In this document: piece by piece, positions 19,234 to 29,060 of the stretch
Numbering within the stretch: the stretch's first letter is position 1
How the letters are laid out: every line of letters begins with the position of its first letter
Origin: Sulfodiicoccus acidiphilus
GTDB lineage: Archaea; Thermoproteota; Thermoprotei_A; Sulfolobales; Sulfolobaceae
Assembly (NCBI RefSeq): GCF_003967175.1
Contig: NZ_AP018553.1
Location: 372,001 to 436,000 of the forward strand
Direction of reading: 5' to 3'
DNA: 64,000 nucleotides
Program-made: the position numbers and the translations under genes
The notes under the pieces: model-generated
Seen by the model: the letters and a program-made list of their open reading frames with translations, nothing else
The model's database searches: none
What the model was told of the DNA's origin: nothing

Positions 19234-20526
19234 TGGAATTGACGTTTCCATTGAGGAAAGGACAGACTTCTCGGGTTACGGGGTTAGTCCGCTAGCGGTG
19301 GTTTTCGCGGAGTCGGAGGACCACGTCGTCAGGACCCTGATTTTCGCCAATCGAAAGGGCCTAAAGGTAGTCCCGTGGGGAGGGGGCACTAGCGTGACTG
19401 GGGCTCTAAAGTGCGAAGGTTGCGTCCTACTCGACTTATCGAGAATGAGGAAAATAGTGGAGATCAACGACGTGGATTGGTACGTGAGGGTCCAGCCTGG
19501 GGTAGTGTTAGATGAATTGAATAGAGAACTGGAGAGGAGGGGTTTCTTCCTCCCTCCAGATCCCTCCAGCTCCTTCATGTGCACCGTCGGGGGGCAATTG
19601 TCGAGAACGCCGGAGGCATGAGGGCGTTTAAGTACGGGCCATTCAGGGAGTGGGTACTGGCCCTAAGGCTCGCATTGGCAGACGGAACCGTTATCAAGGT
19701 GGGGGAACCCCTCAGGAAGAACAGGGCCGGATACGATCTAGTGAGCCTGGTTGTGGGCAGCGAGGGCACGTTGGGAGTAGTAACAGAGGCTTGGTTACGG
19801 ATTCGTCCCCTACCCAAACACGAAGAGGTGACTCTGGCGATCTACCCAAAGGACATCTTCGCCGTTGGAGAGATCGTGAAGGTGGTGAGGAAGTCCGGAT
19901 TGGAGCCAGACCTCATGGAGTACATGGACGCCTTCGTCGTGAGGTCGGTGAACAAACAGATCGAGCCCATCTACTGGGAAGGAGAAGGGGGAGTCGTTCT
20001 CGTTCGGGGCGATAACTCCACATTAAGCGAAGTGGAGAGGTTAAGTTCTCCCTTCCTAGCTAGGTCCGAGGTTGTGGACGGAGAGGTGGGAAGGAAAATG
20101 TTGAACGGAAGGTCACTAGTAGCGATAGCTGTGAAGTCGGAGATTGGCAACATATACGCAGAGGACATAGTCGTCCCTCCATCCAAGCTCTCTGAGGCCA
20201 TCCTCCAAATAAAGAGGATAGAAGTGGAGAATGACACGAAGATACCTGTGGCTGGTCACGTAGGTGACGGCAACCTCCACCCCATGTTAAGAGAGGCAGA
20301 CCTGGTCTCTAAGCCCGAACTGTTCGATGAGGTCGGCGGCGTCGCCCTCAGATTAGGGGGTTCGATTTCAGGTGAACACGGAATAGGAATTCAGAAGGTT
20401 AACCTGCTGAGGTCTCAACTCCTTAATAGGAACGGAGAGGTGGTGGTAAAGCTAATGAAGGAGATCAAGGGGCTCTTCGACCCGAAGGACACCCTGAACC
20501 AGGGTAAGTTCGTTGATCCCCTATGA
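19199..20526 (+). pseudogene. GlcD-type FAD-linked oxidase, frameshifted
   Basis: Two frames make one protein of about 442 residues of the VAO/PCMH flavoprotein family (glycolate oxidase GlcD / D-lactate dehydrogenase). The FAD domain shows VVPWGGGTSVTGA and VQPGVVLDELN, then after the break ENAGGMRAFKYG and VGSEGTLGVVTEAW. The C-terminal cap ends with AGHVGDGNLHP, which provides substrate and flavin contacts, and GEHGIGIQKVNLL. It oxidises a 2-hydroxy acid in the cytoplasm or at the membrane. The frame breaks at a run of six G at 19589-19594; one more G restores C-T-V-G-G-A-I-V-E-N and a length divisible by three. It is the last gene of the permease/cyclase cluster. Confidence 0.85.
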
Positions 20527-20589
20527 ATAGTGGTAGGACATTTAGCGAACTCGGACCTGGAATCCGTGGAAAGCCCTCTAACACCGACG

Positions 20590-20616
20590 GAAACCGACAG
20601 GATGGAGGTTGGTTTC
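20590..20616. repeat. Imperfect inverted repeat between convergent genes
   Basis: GAAACCGAC and GTTGGTTTC can form a nine-pair stem with one G-T pair and a nine-base loop. It lies between the ends of the GlcD-like gene and the CoA ligase gene. It might help end transcription, but archaeal terminators are usually simple T runs, so this is only a description. Confidence 0.3.
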
Positions 20617-20733
20617 GGAAAGTGCGAAATCCGCAGCCCTTAGGGCCGAGCCTGTGAAGGTATCGCAACTAGGACGGAAGCTCGTTCGAACTACGTTCTG
20701 TTGCACCTGTTCTAGTTCAGCTTCTGAGGTCCC

Positions 20734-22697
20734 TCAGCTCTCGAGTACTTTCTTCCCCACTTCGACTATTTCCTCGAACGCCTTCGGGTCGCTAATCGTT
20801 TTTAAGTCGACGACCGATTCCATCGGCGCTCCCATTAGGGCCCTCTTAACCGGAACCTCGACTTTCTTTCCGTTCGTAGTACGAGGTATAGCCTTCACCT
20901 GAACTATGTAGTCTGGAACGTGCCTCGGCGATAACCTGGCTTTTATCTCCGCCCTTATTTTCTCTTTAGTCTCTTGGGTCAATTCTCCTTCCCTCGTCAC
21001 TACGAACAGAATATAGATCGTTTCTCCATCCTTGTTCTCCGTCCCTACTGCGAGGCTGTCAGCGACTTCCTGAAGGGACTCCACAACTTCGTATATTTCC
21101 CCTGTCCCGATCCTCACTCCTTTCCTTTTAATTGTGGAGTCCGATCTCCCGTAGATTACACACCCTCCTCCCCTTCTAATCTCTATAAGGTCACCGTGGC
21201 TCCACACGCCGTTGAACCTGGAGAAGTAGGTTTCCATGTACCTTTCGTAGCTTGGATCGTTTAGGAAGTGGAGGGGCATTGAGGGAAACGGTATCGTTAT
21301 CACAAGCTCTCCCGGCTCGTCCCTCACTGGTTTGCCCTTTTCGTCAAACGCCTCGACGCTCATACCGAGACACCTCCTCTGGATCTCGCCAGCGTAGACA
21401 GGCAAAGTAGGGACTCCACCTACGAGGTCCGTAAAGACCTCAGTTCCGCCGCTCATGGAAGCGACCCACACGTCTTCCTTTACGTTGGTGTAAAGCCAGC
21501 TGAATCCCTTGGCGGGGAGAGGTGCGGCTGTCACACCTACGCTCCTAAGTTCTCTAAATTTGAAAAAGTCCTTTGGTGAGAAGTTTCTTCTCATGCTATC
21601 TAGCACTAGGGGAGAGGACAACCCGAGGTAACTCACATTCCTCTGATCCACGATCTCCCAGAAGAAAGTGGGAGACGGGTAAAGGGGATTCCCATCGTAC
21701 ATCAATATCGAGCCTCCAGTACTTAACGTCGCGATTAGCCTATTCCAAGCTACCCACCCCGTCGACGAGAAGAAGAAGACTCGGTCGGTCGGTTTAACGT
21801 CCATGTGGATGGCCGAGACCTTCTTCGCCTCTATCGCGATCCCACCGTGCCCATGTACTATACCCTTTGGCCTTCCCGTAGTGCCTGAGGTGAAGAGGAC
21901 CCAGAGAGGGTGGTCAGCTGCTACCTGAACGAACCTAGGTTTTCCTCTACGTCCTAGGCCGTCCTCCATGTCGATCGCCCTCAGATCCCCGGTCGAAGAT
22001 TTATCATCAACGTAGTTCAGCACGGCCACTCGTCTTACGCTCTTAACGTTTTCAACAACTTTCTTCAGCTCTGCCCCTTTGGAGAAGGTCTTCCCCCCAT
22101 AGACGTACCCGTTGACGGCTAGGATTACTTTCGGATTCAGTTCCTGAAGCCGTTTCCACATTCCGTCCACGCCGAGCTCGGGCGGGACTGCGCTCCACAC
22201 CGCACCGAGGGAGGCAGTGGCTAAGAGTGCCACCAGAGTTTCTGGAATGTTAGGCATCACAGCCGTGACCACGTCGCCGCTCTTCACGTCAAGAGACTCC
22301 AAGAACTCCTGAAACCCTCCCACCCTATCCTTTAACTCCCCCAGCTCAGCTTCCTGTCTTTCCTGGACTCGGACAGGGCCACCACCGCTTCCTCCTGAGT
22401 AGACTGGGAGGACAACAGGTTTTCGGCGAAGTTCAGTTTGGCCCCAATGAACCACCTAGTCCTTGGCATCTCGCCGCTGCTCACGATGTCGTACCGTCTA
22501 GAACATCTAATGTCGAAGAATTGCCACAACTTCCTCCAAAACTCATCGGCGTCCCTTACAGACCACTCCCACAGTTCGTCGTAGTCTACGAACTCTCGGC
22601 CACCCTCTCTCAACCACTTCATAAATCGAGACAAGTTGCTTTCCTCCTTCCTCTTATCGCCAGGTACCCAGAGTGGAGTCTGTTTCTCTTCACTCAT
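20734..22697 (-). pseudogene. Acetoacetyl-CoA synthetase-type acyl-CoA ligase, frameshifted
   Basis: Two frames give one ANL-family enzyme of about 654 residues, the usual length of acetoacetyl-CoA synthetase. The N-terminal part (WLREGGREFVDYDELWEWSV, then PRTRWFIGAKLNFAENLL) is typical of that subgroup. The core has LFTSGTTGRPKGIVHGHGG, the AMP-binding loop, and SGGTEVFTDLVGG, and the C-terminal domain has GRSDSTIKRKGVRIGTGEIY and PRTTNGKKVEVPVK with the catalytic Lys. It activates acetoacetate or a short 3-oxo acid with ATP and CoA. The frame breaks at five C at 22338-22342 (plus strand); a sixth C gives L-S-W-G-E-L-K and a consistent length. A TATA box at 22720-22729 is correctly placed for the ATG at 22697. 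Confidence 0.85.
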
Positions 22698-22719
22698 GTT
22701 CTCACAATCTGCTCTACTC

Positions 22720-22729
22720 GTTTAATTAG
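22720..22729 (-). promoter_or_regulatory. TATA box for the acetoacetyl-CoA synthetase gene
   Basis: CTAATTAAAC on the minus strand, about 27 bases upstream of the ATG at 22697. Confidence 0.5.
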
Positions 22730-22756
22730 CTTTGTATACGAATTCCTTTTCAGTAG

Positions 22757-22767
22757 AACATATTAAG
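22757..22767 (+). promoter_or_regulatory. TATA box for the crotonase gene
   Basis: ACATATTAAGG, centred about 27 bases before the ATG at 22789. It supports this ATG and not the upstream TTG at 22732. Confidence 0.45.
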
Positions 22768-22788
22768 GTAAAGAAGTCAGAACCAACT

Positions 22789-23559
22789 ATGGAATCTAAG
22801 AACCTAGAGGTTTCGAAACAGGATGGGAAACTCGTCGTGACCTTCAACAGGCCCAACAAGTTGAACGCTTGGAGTGAACAATTGGTAGACGAACTGACTA
22901 CCCTCCTGGAGGAAGCTTCTTTCGACAACGAAATTAAGGTTATTGTATTGACAGGGAAGGGGAAGGCATTCAGCGCAGGAGGGGACCTCGACGAGTTCCT
23001 AGCGTCCACTCCTCAACAGGTAGAGAAGTACAACAGGAAGGTCATTGATCTCTTCAGACTGATGGAGAAAATGAGGAAACCAATCATCGCTGCTGTGAAT
23101 GGTTACTGTAACTTGGAGACTATACAAGCGGTAGATTACGTGTTGGCCTCTACAACTGCTAAGTTCGGACTTCCTGAAATAAACGTGGCGATCAGCCCAG
23201 GCGCAGGGATTCTGGTTCGCCTACCTAGGTTGGTGGGACACCTTAAGACCAAGGAAATAGCGCTATTTGGGGAGTGGATTGACGCTGAAACTGCTGTTAA
23301 GATGGGCCTAGTCAATCGGGTCGTTTCCCCAGAGGAATTGATGAGGGTTGCTGACGAACTCGCCACTAAGCTGGCCTCCAAAGCCCCCCTCACTTTAGGG
23401 GCGATAAAGGCAGTTATAAATAATTCACAGGGTATGGGAAAGGACGAGGCAATGGAGTACCAGCTGAAGGAGAATTCCTCTCTCTTCAATACCGAGGACC
23501 TAAGGGAGGGAATCAAGGCTTTTCTAGAAAAAAGGAAACCCGTCTACAAGGGAAAGTGA
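22789..23559 (+). CDS. Enoyl-CoA hydratase/isomerase family protein
   Basis: A 256-residue crotonase. FNRPNKLNAWSEQL opens the fold and GKAFSAGGDLDEF is the first oxyanion-hole segment. The second segment reads AVNGYCNLETIQAVDYV, which is three residues shorter than the usual NGxAxGGGLEL loop. The Gly-Gly-Gly that supplies the backbone NH of the oxyanion hole is missing. The second Glu position is kept (LPEINVAISPGAGILVRLPR). Activity may therefore differ from a standard hydratase. It is followed 6 bases later by an acyl-CoA dehydrogenase and faces away from the CoA ligase, so the three look like one acyl-CoA degradation module. Confidence 0.85.
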   Translation: MESKNLEVSKQDGKLVVTFNRPNKLNAWSEQLVDELTTLLEEASFDNEIKVIVLTGKGKAFSAGGDLDEFLASTPQQVEKYNRKVIDLFRLMEKMRKPIIAAVNGYCNLETIQAVDYVLASTTAKFGLPEINVAISPGAGILVRLPRLVGHLKTKEIALFGEWIDAETAVKMGLVNRVVSPEELMRVADELATKLASKAPLTLGAIKAVINNSQGMGKDEAMEYQLKENSSLFNTEDLREGIKAFLEKRKPVYKGK

Positions 23560-23565
23560 AATTCG

Positions 23566-24686
23566 TTGAAGAAGGAAACTCTCGAGTTAATAACGGATGC
23601 TGTGGGATCCTTCGACCTAGATTACTTCGCCCTTAACCACGCGAGATTTCCGGAAGAAATGTGGTGGACTCTAGGGAAGAGGAGGCTCTTTGGTTTGTTG
23701 ATCCCAGAAGAAAAGGGTGGATTGGGGTTAGGCGTAGGTGACTTCGTCAAGAGCTGCATCGAGATGTCGGAGAGAGTTCTCACTTTCACTTACCTTTTCA
23801 TCGCCCAGAACCTCATTGCGTTACTTCTCTACTCGTCTTATCGAGGTAGTCGAGAAGAACTGCTAGAGGATGTGATAACTGGAAGGAGAAGGGTCAGTAT
23901 GGCCCTGTACGAGAGGGGGCAGGAGTAGATGCGTTTGGGATAGAAGCTGTAGGTCAGGAAAGGGGTGAGCGATATGTCTTAAGGGGGAAGAAGGATTTCG
24001 TCACCAATGCTGAGCTGAATCACTACCTAGTGACCGTAGTGAGGACAGGAGAACGAACCAAAAAGTCGGGCGGTCTGACAGCGTTTGTTGTGGAAAAAGG
24101 CTCGCCTGGCCTCGAAATAGGAAGAGTGAAAAAGATGGGCCTAGACTTCTTAACCTTGAATAACGTTGAGTTAAACGGCGTTGAGGTAGAGAAGACGGAA
24201 ACTGTGGGTGAAATCGGCAACGCGTGGAGGAGTCTGATAGGAGCCTTTAACGTAGACAGGCTGGCCTTGGCGGGAATGTTGGTAGGTTCTGGGAGGAGGG
24301 CGTTATGGTTGGCGGTTCAACACGCGAAGGAGAGAAGGACCTTTGGGAGAGTTCTAGGTTCGAACCAAGCAATCCAGTTTCCATTGGCTAGGGCCCACGT
24401 GAAGCTGGACGCTGCGGAGGCCCTCGTTTTCAGGTCGCTCAATGAAGGGGATCCCGGTTCCATAGAATTTGGGCTTGCTGCCATAGAGTCCCTCTATCAG
24501 TCGGTTGAGGCCTCGAGCGAGGCAGTAGACGTGGCGCTCCAAACTCTGGGTGGGCAAGGATACGTAGAAGGTCCCATAGAGATGCTCTACAGGGATGTGA
24601 GGTACTATAAACTAGGTCCCATATCGGAGGAGATGAGTCTTTCCGCCATAGCGGAGAGGACCCTCGGGCTTCCAAGATCCTTCTAA
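23566..24686 (+). pseudogene. Acyl-CoA dehydrogenase, frameshifted
   Basis: Two frames combine to about 373 residues, normal for the family. The N-terminal helical domain is in the first frame (PEEMWWTLGKRRLFGLLIPE and EEKGGLGLGVGDFV). The FAD-binding region is split by the break and continues with FVTNAELNHYLVTVVRTG, and the C-terminal domain has RRTFGRVLGSNQAIQFPLA and TLGGQGYVEG. The break is at five G at 23915-23919; a sixth G gives M-A-L-Y-E-R-G-A-G-V-D-A-F, the family's substrate/FAD loop. The conserved catalytic Glu position near the end should be checked by alignment. It is tightly linked to the crotonase upstream. Confidence 0.83.
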
Positions 24687-24971
24687 TGCCCCAGGGCCTC
24701 GAAACTGTGAGAGTGTCCCAGGTACTTGCGCTTAGTAGGAAGGCCCTTCTCACTGGCGATAAAGGTTGAGGGGGACGTTTCTCTAGGAAACCCAGCTTAG
24801 CGCAGGGCCCACTACCTACGTTGTTAGACCCTTACGGCGAGTCCCCACTCCTTTCACGTGATGTAACGTTAGCTTCACGGAGGTCAGCGAGGAAGTCGGA
24901 AACGTAAACTATAGGCAAACTAGGTTCTATGTTCGCAATACTAAAATAGACGGCTAAGACTAAAGCGAACC

Positions 24972-26474
24972 ATGAGAGCAGCGGAGTACGTATTCGCTTT
25001 CGTTAGACTCGCTCGTGCAAAGAAAGTGTTTGGAAATCCCGGGACCACCGAACTTCCCCTACTTAGGCGAATACCAGGAGATATTCAATACGTTCTATCC
25101 CTTCACGACGGACTTGCTGTTGGGATGGCGGAGGGCGCTTTTCTCATATCTGGGAGGCCCCAGTTCGTTAGTCTCCACGGTGCCATTGGGTTATCTAACG
25201 CGATAGGTTACATTCGGAGCGCACTCATGGACAGGGCACCACTTCTGGTGCTTGTAGGTCAACAGCACTCCGAGTTCTTGTCGGACGAGCCTCTTATTTG
25301 GGGGGATATCCTCAAGATAGCAAGGCCGGTCGTTAAGGATGCGTTCGAGGTAAGGACTCCCATTGACGTTCCAAAACTCCTTACCAGGGCGCTAAAAGTC
25401 GCCGTGGCACCTCCATGGGGACCGGCAGTGGTGAGTTTGCCCTTCGATATAGTGGATGAGGACGTGAAGGAGTCCCCTGCCATTCCCACTTTCTCCTTCT
25501 CGATTTTGTGCGAAGACTCTTCAGTTCAGGAGGTCGCTTCTTGGCTCACAGGGGGAAGTAAGGTGGCGATCGTTGCTGGATACGAGGTAGACGTCTACAT
25601 GGCCCACGAGGAGCTTAGGACGCTGGCCGAAAGGATCAGTGCCACTGTTTTCGCTGAACCTAACGCACATCGTTCCCCCTTTTACTCCTCTCACCCCCTC
25701 TTTGAAGGAGATCTACCGTGGGAGGCTGACGAGATGTTGAAGAAACTGTCAGTTTACGATAGAATATTGATTGTGGGGGGGACTCTCAACTTCTTAACAC
25801 CTCCTACTGAAAAGGATTTTAAATTAAACATATTTCAAGTTACGTCTGACCCCGAGGAAGCTGAGAAGAGAAAATGGAACACAATTTGCTGTAACGTTAA
25901 AGAATTCCTCACTAAACTGAATTCTGCTCTCCCAAGAAGTAGCATCAGTCTTAAGATAGAAACGGAGAGACCAAAGCCAGTTGGCACCACAATCATCAAT
26001 TTCCTCGAGGAGTTAGCCTCAAACTCCCAGGATAGGGAGAAGTTCGCCGAAGCCTCGTCTCTAATGGGAGAGATAAGGAGGACCATGGGATATTTTCCGT
26101 CTAGGTTCTTTGGACTGAAGTCGGGTTTATTGGGGTGGAGTCTAACAGCTGCTGTCGGGGCTGCATTGGAGGGGGCAAGGCCTCTAGTACTTATAGGTGA
26201 TGGGGGATTCCATTACAGCTGTCAGTCACTATGGACCGCGTCTAACTACGGCGCCACGGAGCTGAGAGCGGTGGTGTTTAATAACAGAGGTTACGAGATT
26301 CTAAGGAGACATTTTAGGGACGAACCTTGGCTCTCCCCCTTAACTTCACCTTACAAGGTGGCCGAGGCCTATGGGGTGGAAGCGAAGAAGGTTGGACTCA
26401 AAGAGGCGAGTAAGGAAATCAGTTGGTTAGTTAGAGGAAAGGGTCCTAAGCTGCTCCAAGTAGACTTTGCGTGA
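24972..26474 (+). CDS. Thiamine diphosphate-dependent enzyme (benzoylformate decarboxylase/acetolactate synthase type)
   Basis: A 500-residue ThDP enzyme with the usual pyrimidine-, central and pyrophosphate-binding domains. The N-terminus (VFGNPGTTELPLLR) closely resembles benzoylformate decarboxylase, and FVSLHGAIGLSNAIGY holds the corresponding active-site His. The catalytic Glu that activates the cofactor is expected in LHE; here the sequence is VLSLHDGLAVGMAEG, with Asp. The C-terminal domain has LIGDGGFHYSCQSLW and VFNNRGYE, the GDG-N metal/diphosphate motif. It would decarboxylate or ligate a 2-oxo acid. It stands alone, about 285 bases after the acyl-CoA dehydrogenase. Confidence 0.85.
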   Translation: MRAAEYVFAFVRLARAKKVFGNPGTTELPLLRRIPGDIQYVLSLHDGLAVGMAEGAFLISGRPQFVSLHGAIGLSNAIGYIRSALMDRAPLLVLVGQQHSEFLSDEPLIWGDILKIARPVVKDAFEVRTPIDVPKLLTRALKVAVAPPWGPAVVSLPFDIVDEDVKESPAIPTFSFSILCEDSSVQEVASWLTGGSKVAIVAGYEVDVYMAHEELRTLAERISATVFAEPNAHRSPFYSSHPLFEGDLPWEADEMLKKLSVYDRILIVGGTLNFLTPPTEKDFKLNIFQVTSDPEEAEKRKWNTICCNVKEFLTKLNSALPRSSISLKIETERPKPVGTTIINFLEELASNSQDREKFAEASSLMGEIRRTMGYFPSRFFGLKSGLLGWSLTAAVGAALEGARPLVLIGDGGFHYSCQSLWTASNYGATELRAVVFNNRGYEILRRHFRDEPWLSPLTSPYKVAEAYGVEAKKVGLKEASKEISWLVRGKGPKLLQVDFA

Positions 26475-26742
26475 TTTGTGTCAGGTCGAGGATAAAAGGT
26501 GAGATATCGAAAGTGGACGAAAATCATCCAACGAGCGTTTTTCCATAACTCCAATTGTTGTGAGATTCGAATCGTGAACTCTAGTGATCTCCGTTACTTC
26601 TGGACTCTTAAGACTTCGCAACTTTCAGCCAAGGGTAGGGTAAAACCGAGGATTGTGCTGGGAGTAATCGTGTTCGACACCATCTTGCTCCTCTTACCTC
26701 GATTAAGGTTGGGCGAATGTAACTAGAGTATAATTTAAATCA

Positions 26743-27882
26743 TTAAATTGCGCTAAAGTAGTCGACAAGGGCGTAGAGCCCTTTCTTTAATTCTTCCTCA
26801 CTCTGGCAGAACGAAATCCTTATTCTCCCTTCTCCTCCTGGCCCGAAACCGACTCCAGGTACTGTGGCAACCCTCTTCACCTTCAAGAGTTCCTCCGCTA
26901 TTTCCCTCGATGAGCCTTCTTTGACATATTTGGGAAAGGCGTAGAAGGTACCTTCTACCTCGTTTAGCTTTAACGACTCCACTGGACCTAAGATTTGGTA
27001 CAACAGATTTCTTCTTCTGAGGTATTCCGGTTTTACAGAACTTACTAGCTTCTCCTGATGGTCGAGGGCGAAGGAGCAGGCTTCCTGGATAAATGGTGGG
27101 AAACAGGTTATCGTGTTTTCTATTAGGGACTTAATTCTGTCGACTAACCGTGAGTTGGCAACAACGTAACCCGCTCTCCAACCCGTCATGGAGAAGCTCT
27201 TCGAGAGGCTGTAGACAGAAACCACTCTCGTAGGTCTTTCCTCTAGGGAACCGATCGAGAAGTGGTCACCTTCGAATACAATGTCCTCGTAGGCCTCATC
27301 GCTTATGATGTAGAGGTTCCTTCTGTCCGCGAACTCGAAAAGTTCCCTGAGCGACTTTTCTGGAAAGACCCTTCCCGTAGGGTTTGAGGGGGTATTCACC
27401 ACTATAGCGACGGTCTTCTCAGTAACAGCCTTCTCTACTTCCTCTATATCTAGGTTGAAAGACGGTTCGCGAAGTGTGTATCTTCTAGCTTCTCCTCCAG
27501 CTAGTTTGATCGCTCCTGAGTAGAGGTAACCTGGATCCGGCACAAGGATCTCCCCGCCGTTGTTCACTAACGCGAAGAATGTGGCATAAAGAGCAAATTT
27601 ACTTGGGATGAAGACTACCTCCTCTGGCGTGGCATTTATGTTGTTTATGCGTCTAACCTTCTCTGACGCGGCCGATCTCACCGTTCTCAGTCCTCTAGAG
27701 TCAGTGTAATGGGTTAGTCCCCTCACCATGGCCTCTTTGGCGACCTCAACTATTTCCAATGGAGTAGGAAAGTACGGATCTCCTGCCGCTAGGGAGTAGA
27801 CCTCCTCTCCTCGTGATTTCATTTCAATGGCTTTATACATCAGTTCGAGGGTGAGGGATTCCTCGAGTTCTACTTTGTCCAT
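26743..27882 (-). CDS. Aminotransferase class I/II (aspartate aminotransferase family)
   Basis: A 379-residue fold-type I aminotransferase. AAGDPYFPTPLEIVE and GLTHYTDSRGLRTVR form the N-terminal arm. NTPSNPTGRVF, ISDEAYEDIVF and SLSKSFSMTGWRAGYVV give the Asn, Asp-x-x-Tyr and PLP-lysine motifs. The final Arg that binds the substrate carboxylate is in GRIRISFCQ. The closest types are aspartate or aromatic aminotransferases of thermophilic archaea. A TATA-like A/T-rich element at 27906-27916 is about 29 bases upstream of the ATG at 27882. No operon partner. Confidence 0.87.
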   Translation of the reverse strand: MDKVELEESLTLELMYKAIEMKSRGEEVYSLAAGDPYFPTPLEIVEVAKEAMVRGLTHYTDSRGLRTVRSAASEKVRRINNINATPEEVVFIPSKFALYATFFALVNNGGEILVPDPGYLYSGAIKLAGGEARRYTLREPSFNLDIEEVEKAVTEKTVAIVVNTPSNPTGRVFPEKSLRELFEFADRRNLYIISDEAYEDIVFEGDHFSIGSLEERPTRVVSVYSLSKSFSMTGWRAGYVVANSRLVDRIKSLIENTITCFPPFIQEACSFALDHQEKLVSSVKPEYLRRRNLLYQILGPVESLKLNEVEGTFYAFPKYVKEGSSREIAEELLKVKRVATVPGVGFGPGGEGRIRISFCQSEEELKKGLYALVDYFSAI

Positions 27883-27905
27883 TAATTGAGCTATGGACTA
27901 TCCAT

Positions 27906-27916
27906 TTTTACTTTTT
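27906..27916 (-). promoter_or_regulatory. TATA-like box for the aminotransferase
   Basis: AAAAGTAAAAA on the minus strand, about 29 bases before the ATG at 27882. Confidence 0.35.
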
Positions 27917-27917
27917 C

Positions 27918-28271
27918 CATATGTATACTACGGAGTAGAAAAGTTGCGGTCTCCTGTGGATTCTATCTCCCGGATAAAGGATAGTTCTCCTACTCGAGGA
28001 CTCAAGGGTAAGGGAGATCCTCCTCAGCAGGATGACCCTCTGAAGGTTTGAAACTTTCATTTCTGATCAGCCCAATCGAGAAGAACTACCCCACTGCTTA
28101 GGCCTTAATTCAAGTGACCGTATAACGGTTCAAGTCTACCTAGCTCACCTCGGCTAAAGCCGTCCCAGCTAATCAACCGTTCGCCACGAGCCTACGTCCG
28201 GAGAAACCAAACTCTGCTCAAGTCCCTCAGCCGCAAGCGGTATGCTTGTTCAATTGGAGGGTCACGCCCTT
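27918..28271. other. Intergenic, no gene seen
   Basis: A gap between the divergent aminotransferase and GNAT genes. No coding frame, RNA gene or repeat could be supported beyond the flanking promoters. Confidence 0.4.
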
Positions 28272-28272
28272 A

Positions 28273-28281
28273 GGCTTTTAG
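28273..28281 (+). promoter_or_regulatory. TATA-like box for the GNAT gene
   Basis: GCTTTTAGA, about 27 bases upstream of the ATG at 28305. It argues for this start over the upstream in-frame ATG at 28242. Confidence 0.4.
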
Positions 28282-28304
28282 ATCCCTTTCGAAACAGGAT
28301 TGTT

Positions 28305-29060
28305 ATGATACGGAGAGCCACTTTGGAGAACGTTCTCAGGATGGCGGAGGTTTTCTCGAAGGCCATGGGCCTAAAGGATGCCGAGGGAGCTACTGAGGCC
28401 TTCAGGACTGCTATTAGGTTCGGAATGTGCCTCGTGGCCGAAGATGGGGAGATTATGGGTACTGCCTGTCTGACTCCCTACACCAAGGTGGCATGGGTGG
28501 GTGGGGTAGCGGTTAGGCCTGAACTTCAGGGAAGGGGAATAGGTAGGGCACTCGTGATCCGACTACTGAACCTAGTCCGATTTCCCACGGTGAGGCTGGA
28601 CGCCACGGAGGTGGGGAAGCACTTGTACAGGAAACTGGGCTTCTCAGAGGAATATCGTACCGTCACCTATGACCTATCTTGGGTTCACCCGACTCACGTG
28701 GAGACGGTGGAGGGACTTGAGGATTGGATGTTAGAGTTGGACAAGGAGGCCTTCGGGGACGACAGGTCAGCCCTCCTAGAGACCTCAGGCGGGATCGCGT
28801 TGAAGGCCGAAAGGGGGTTCGGGGTCCTGAGCCGCGGTCTATTGGGTCAGGTAGTGGCTGAAGACGAGGGGTCTGCCGAGGCCGTGATAAGGGGGGCCGT
28901 GGCGTTAGGAGCGAGGTACCTAGTGGCCCCGAGTTATAGGTCTGGATTTTTGGAGAGCATTGGAGCTAGGGAGGTATACAGGTGCACCAGGATGAGCTTG
29001 GGGCGCCACAGGGAAGCTAGTGGACTGCTATACGGTATCTACGGATACATGTTCGGATAA
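28305..29060 (+). CDS. GNAT-family N-acetyltransferase
   Basis: A protein of about 251 residues. It begins with MIRRATLENVLRMAEVFSKA, the first strand and helix of a GNAT domain. VAVRPELQGRGIGRALV is motif A with the acetyl-CoA pyrophosphate loop (Q-G-R-G-I-G), and LYRKLGFSEEYRT is motif B. Residues after about 135 form a second, diverged domain like those of two-domain acetyltransferases. It transfers an acetyl group from acetyl-CoA to an amine in the cytoplasm; the acceptor is unknown. The open frame starts at 28242, but the ATG at 28305 has the better-placed promoter. Confidence 0.8.
   Translation: MIRRATLENVLRMAEVFSKAMGLKDAEGATEAFRTAIRFGMCLVAEDGEIMGTACLTPYTKVAWVGGVAVRPELQGRGIGRALVIRLLNLVRFPTVRLDATEVGKHLYRKLGFSEEYRTVTYDLSWVHPTHVETVEGLEDWMLELDKEAFGDDRSALLETSGGIALKAERGFGVLSRGLLGQVVAEDEGSAEAVIRGAVALGARYLVAPSYRSGFLESIGAREVYRCTRMSLGRHREASGLLYGIYGYMFG

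Noticed and set aside
28126-28150. T-arm-like GGTTCAAGTC as part of a tRNA
   Set aside because: The flanking bases do not form a T stem, and no D or anticodon arm could be placed upstream.
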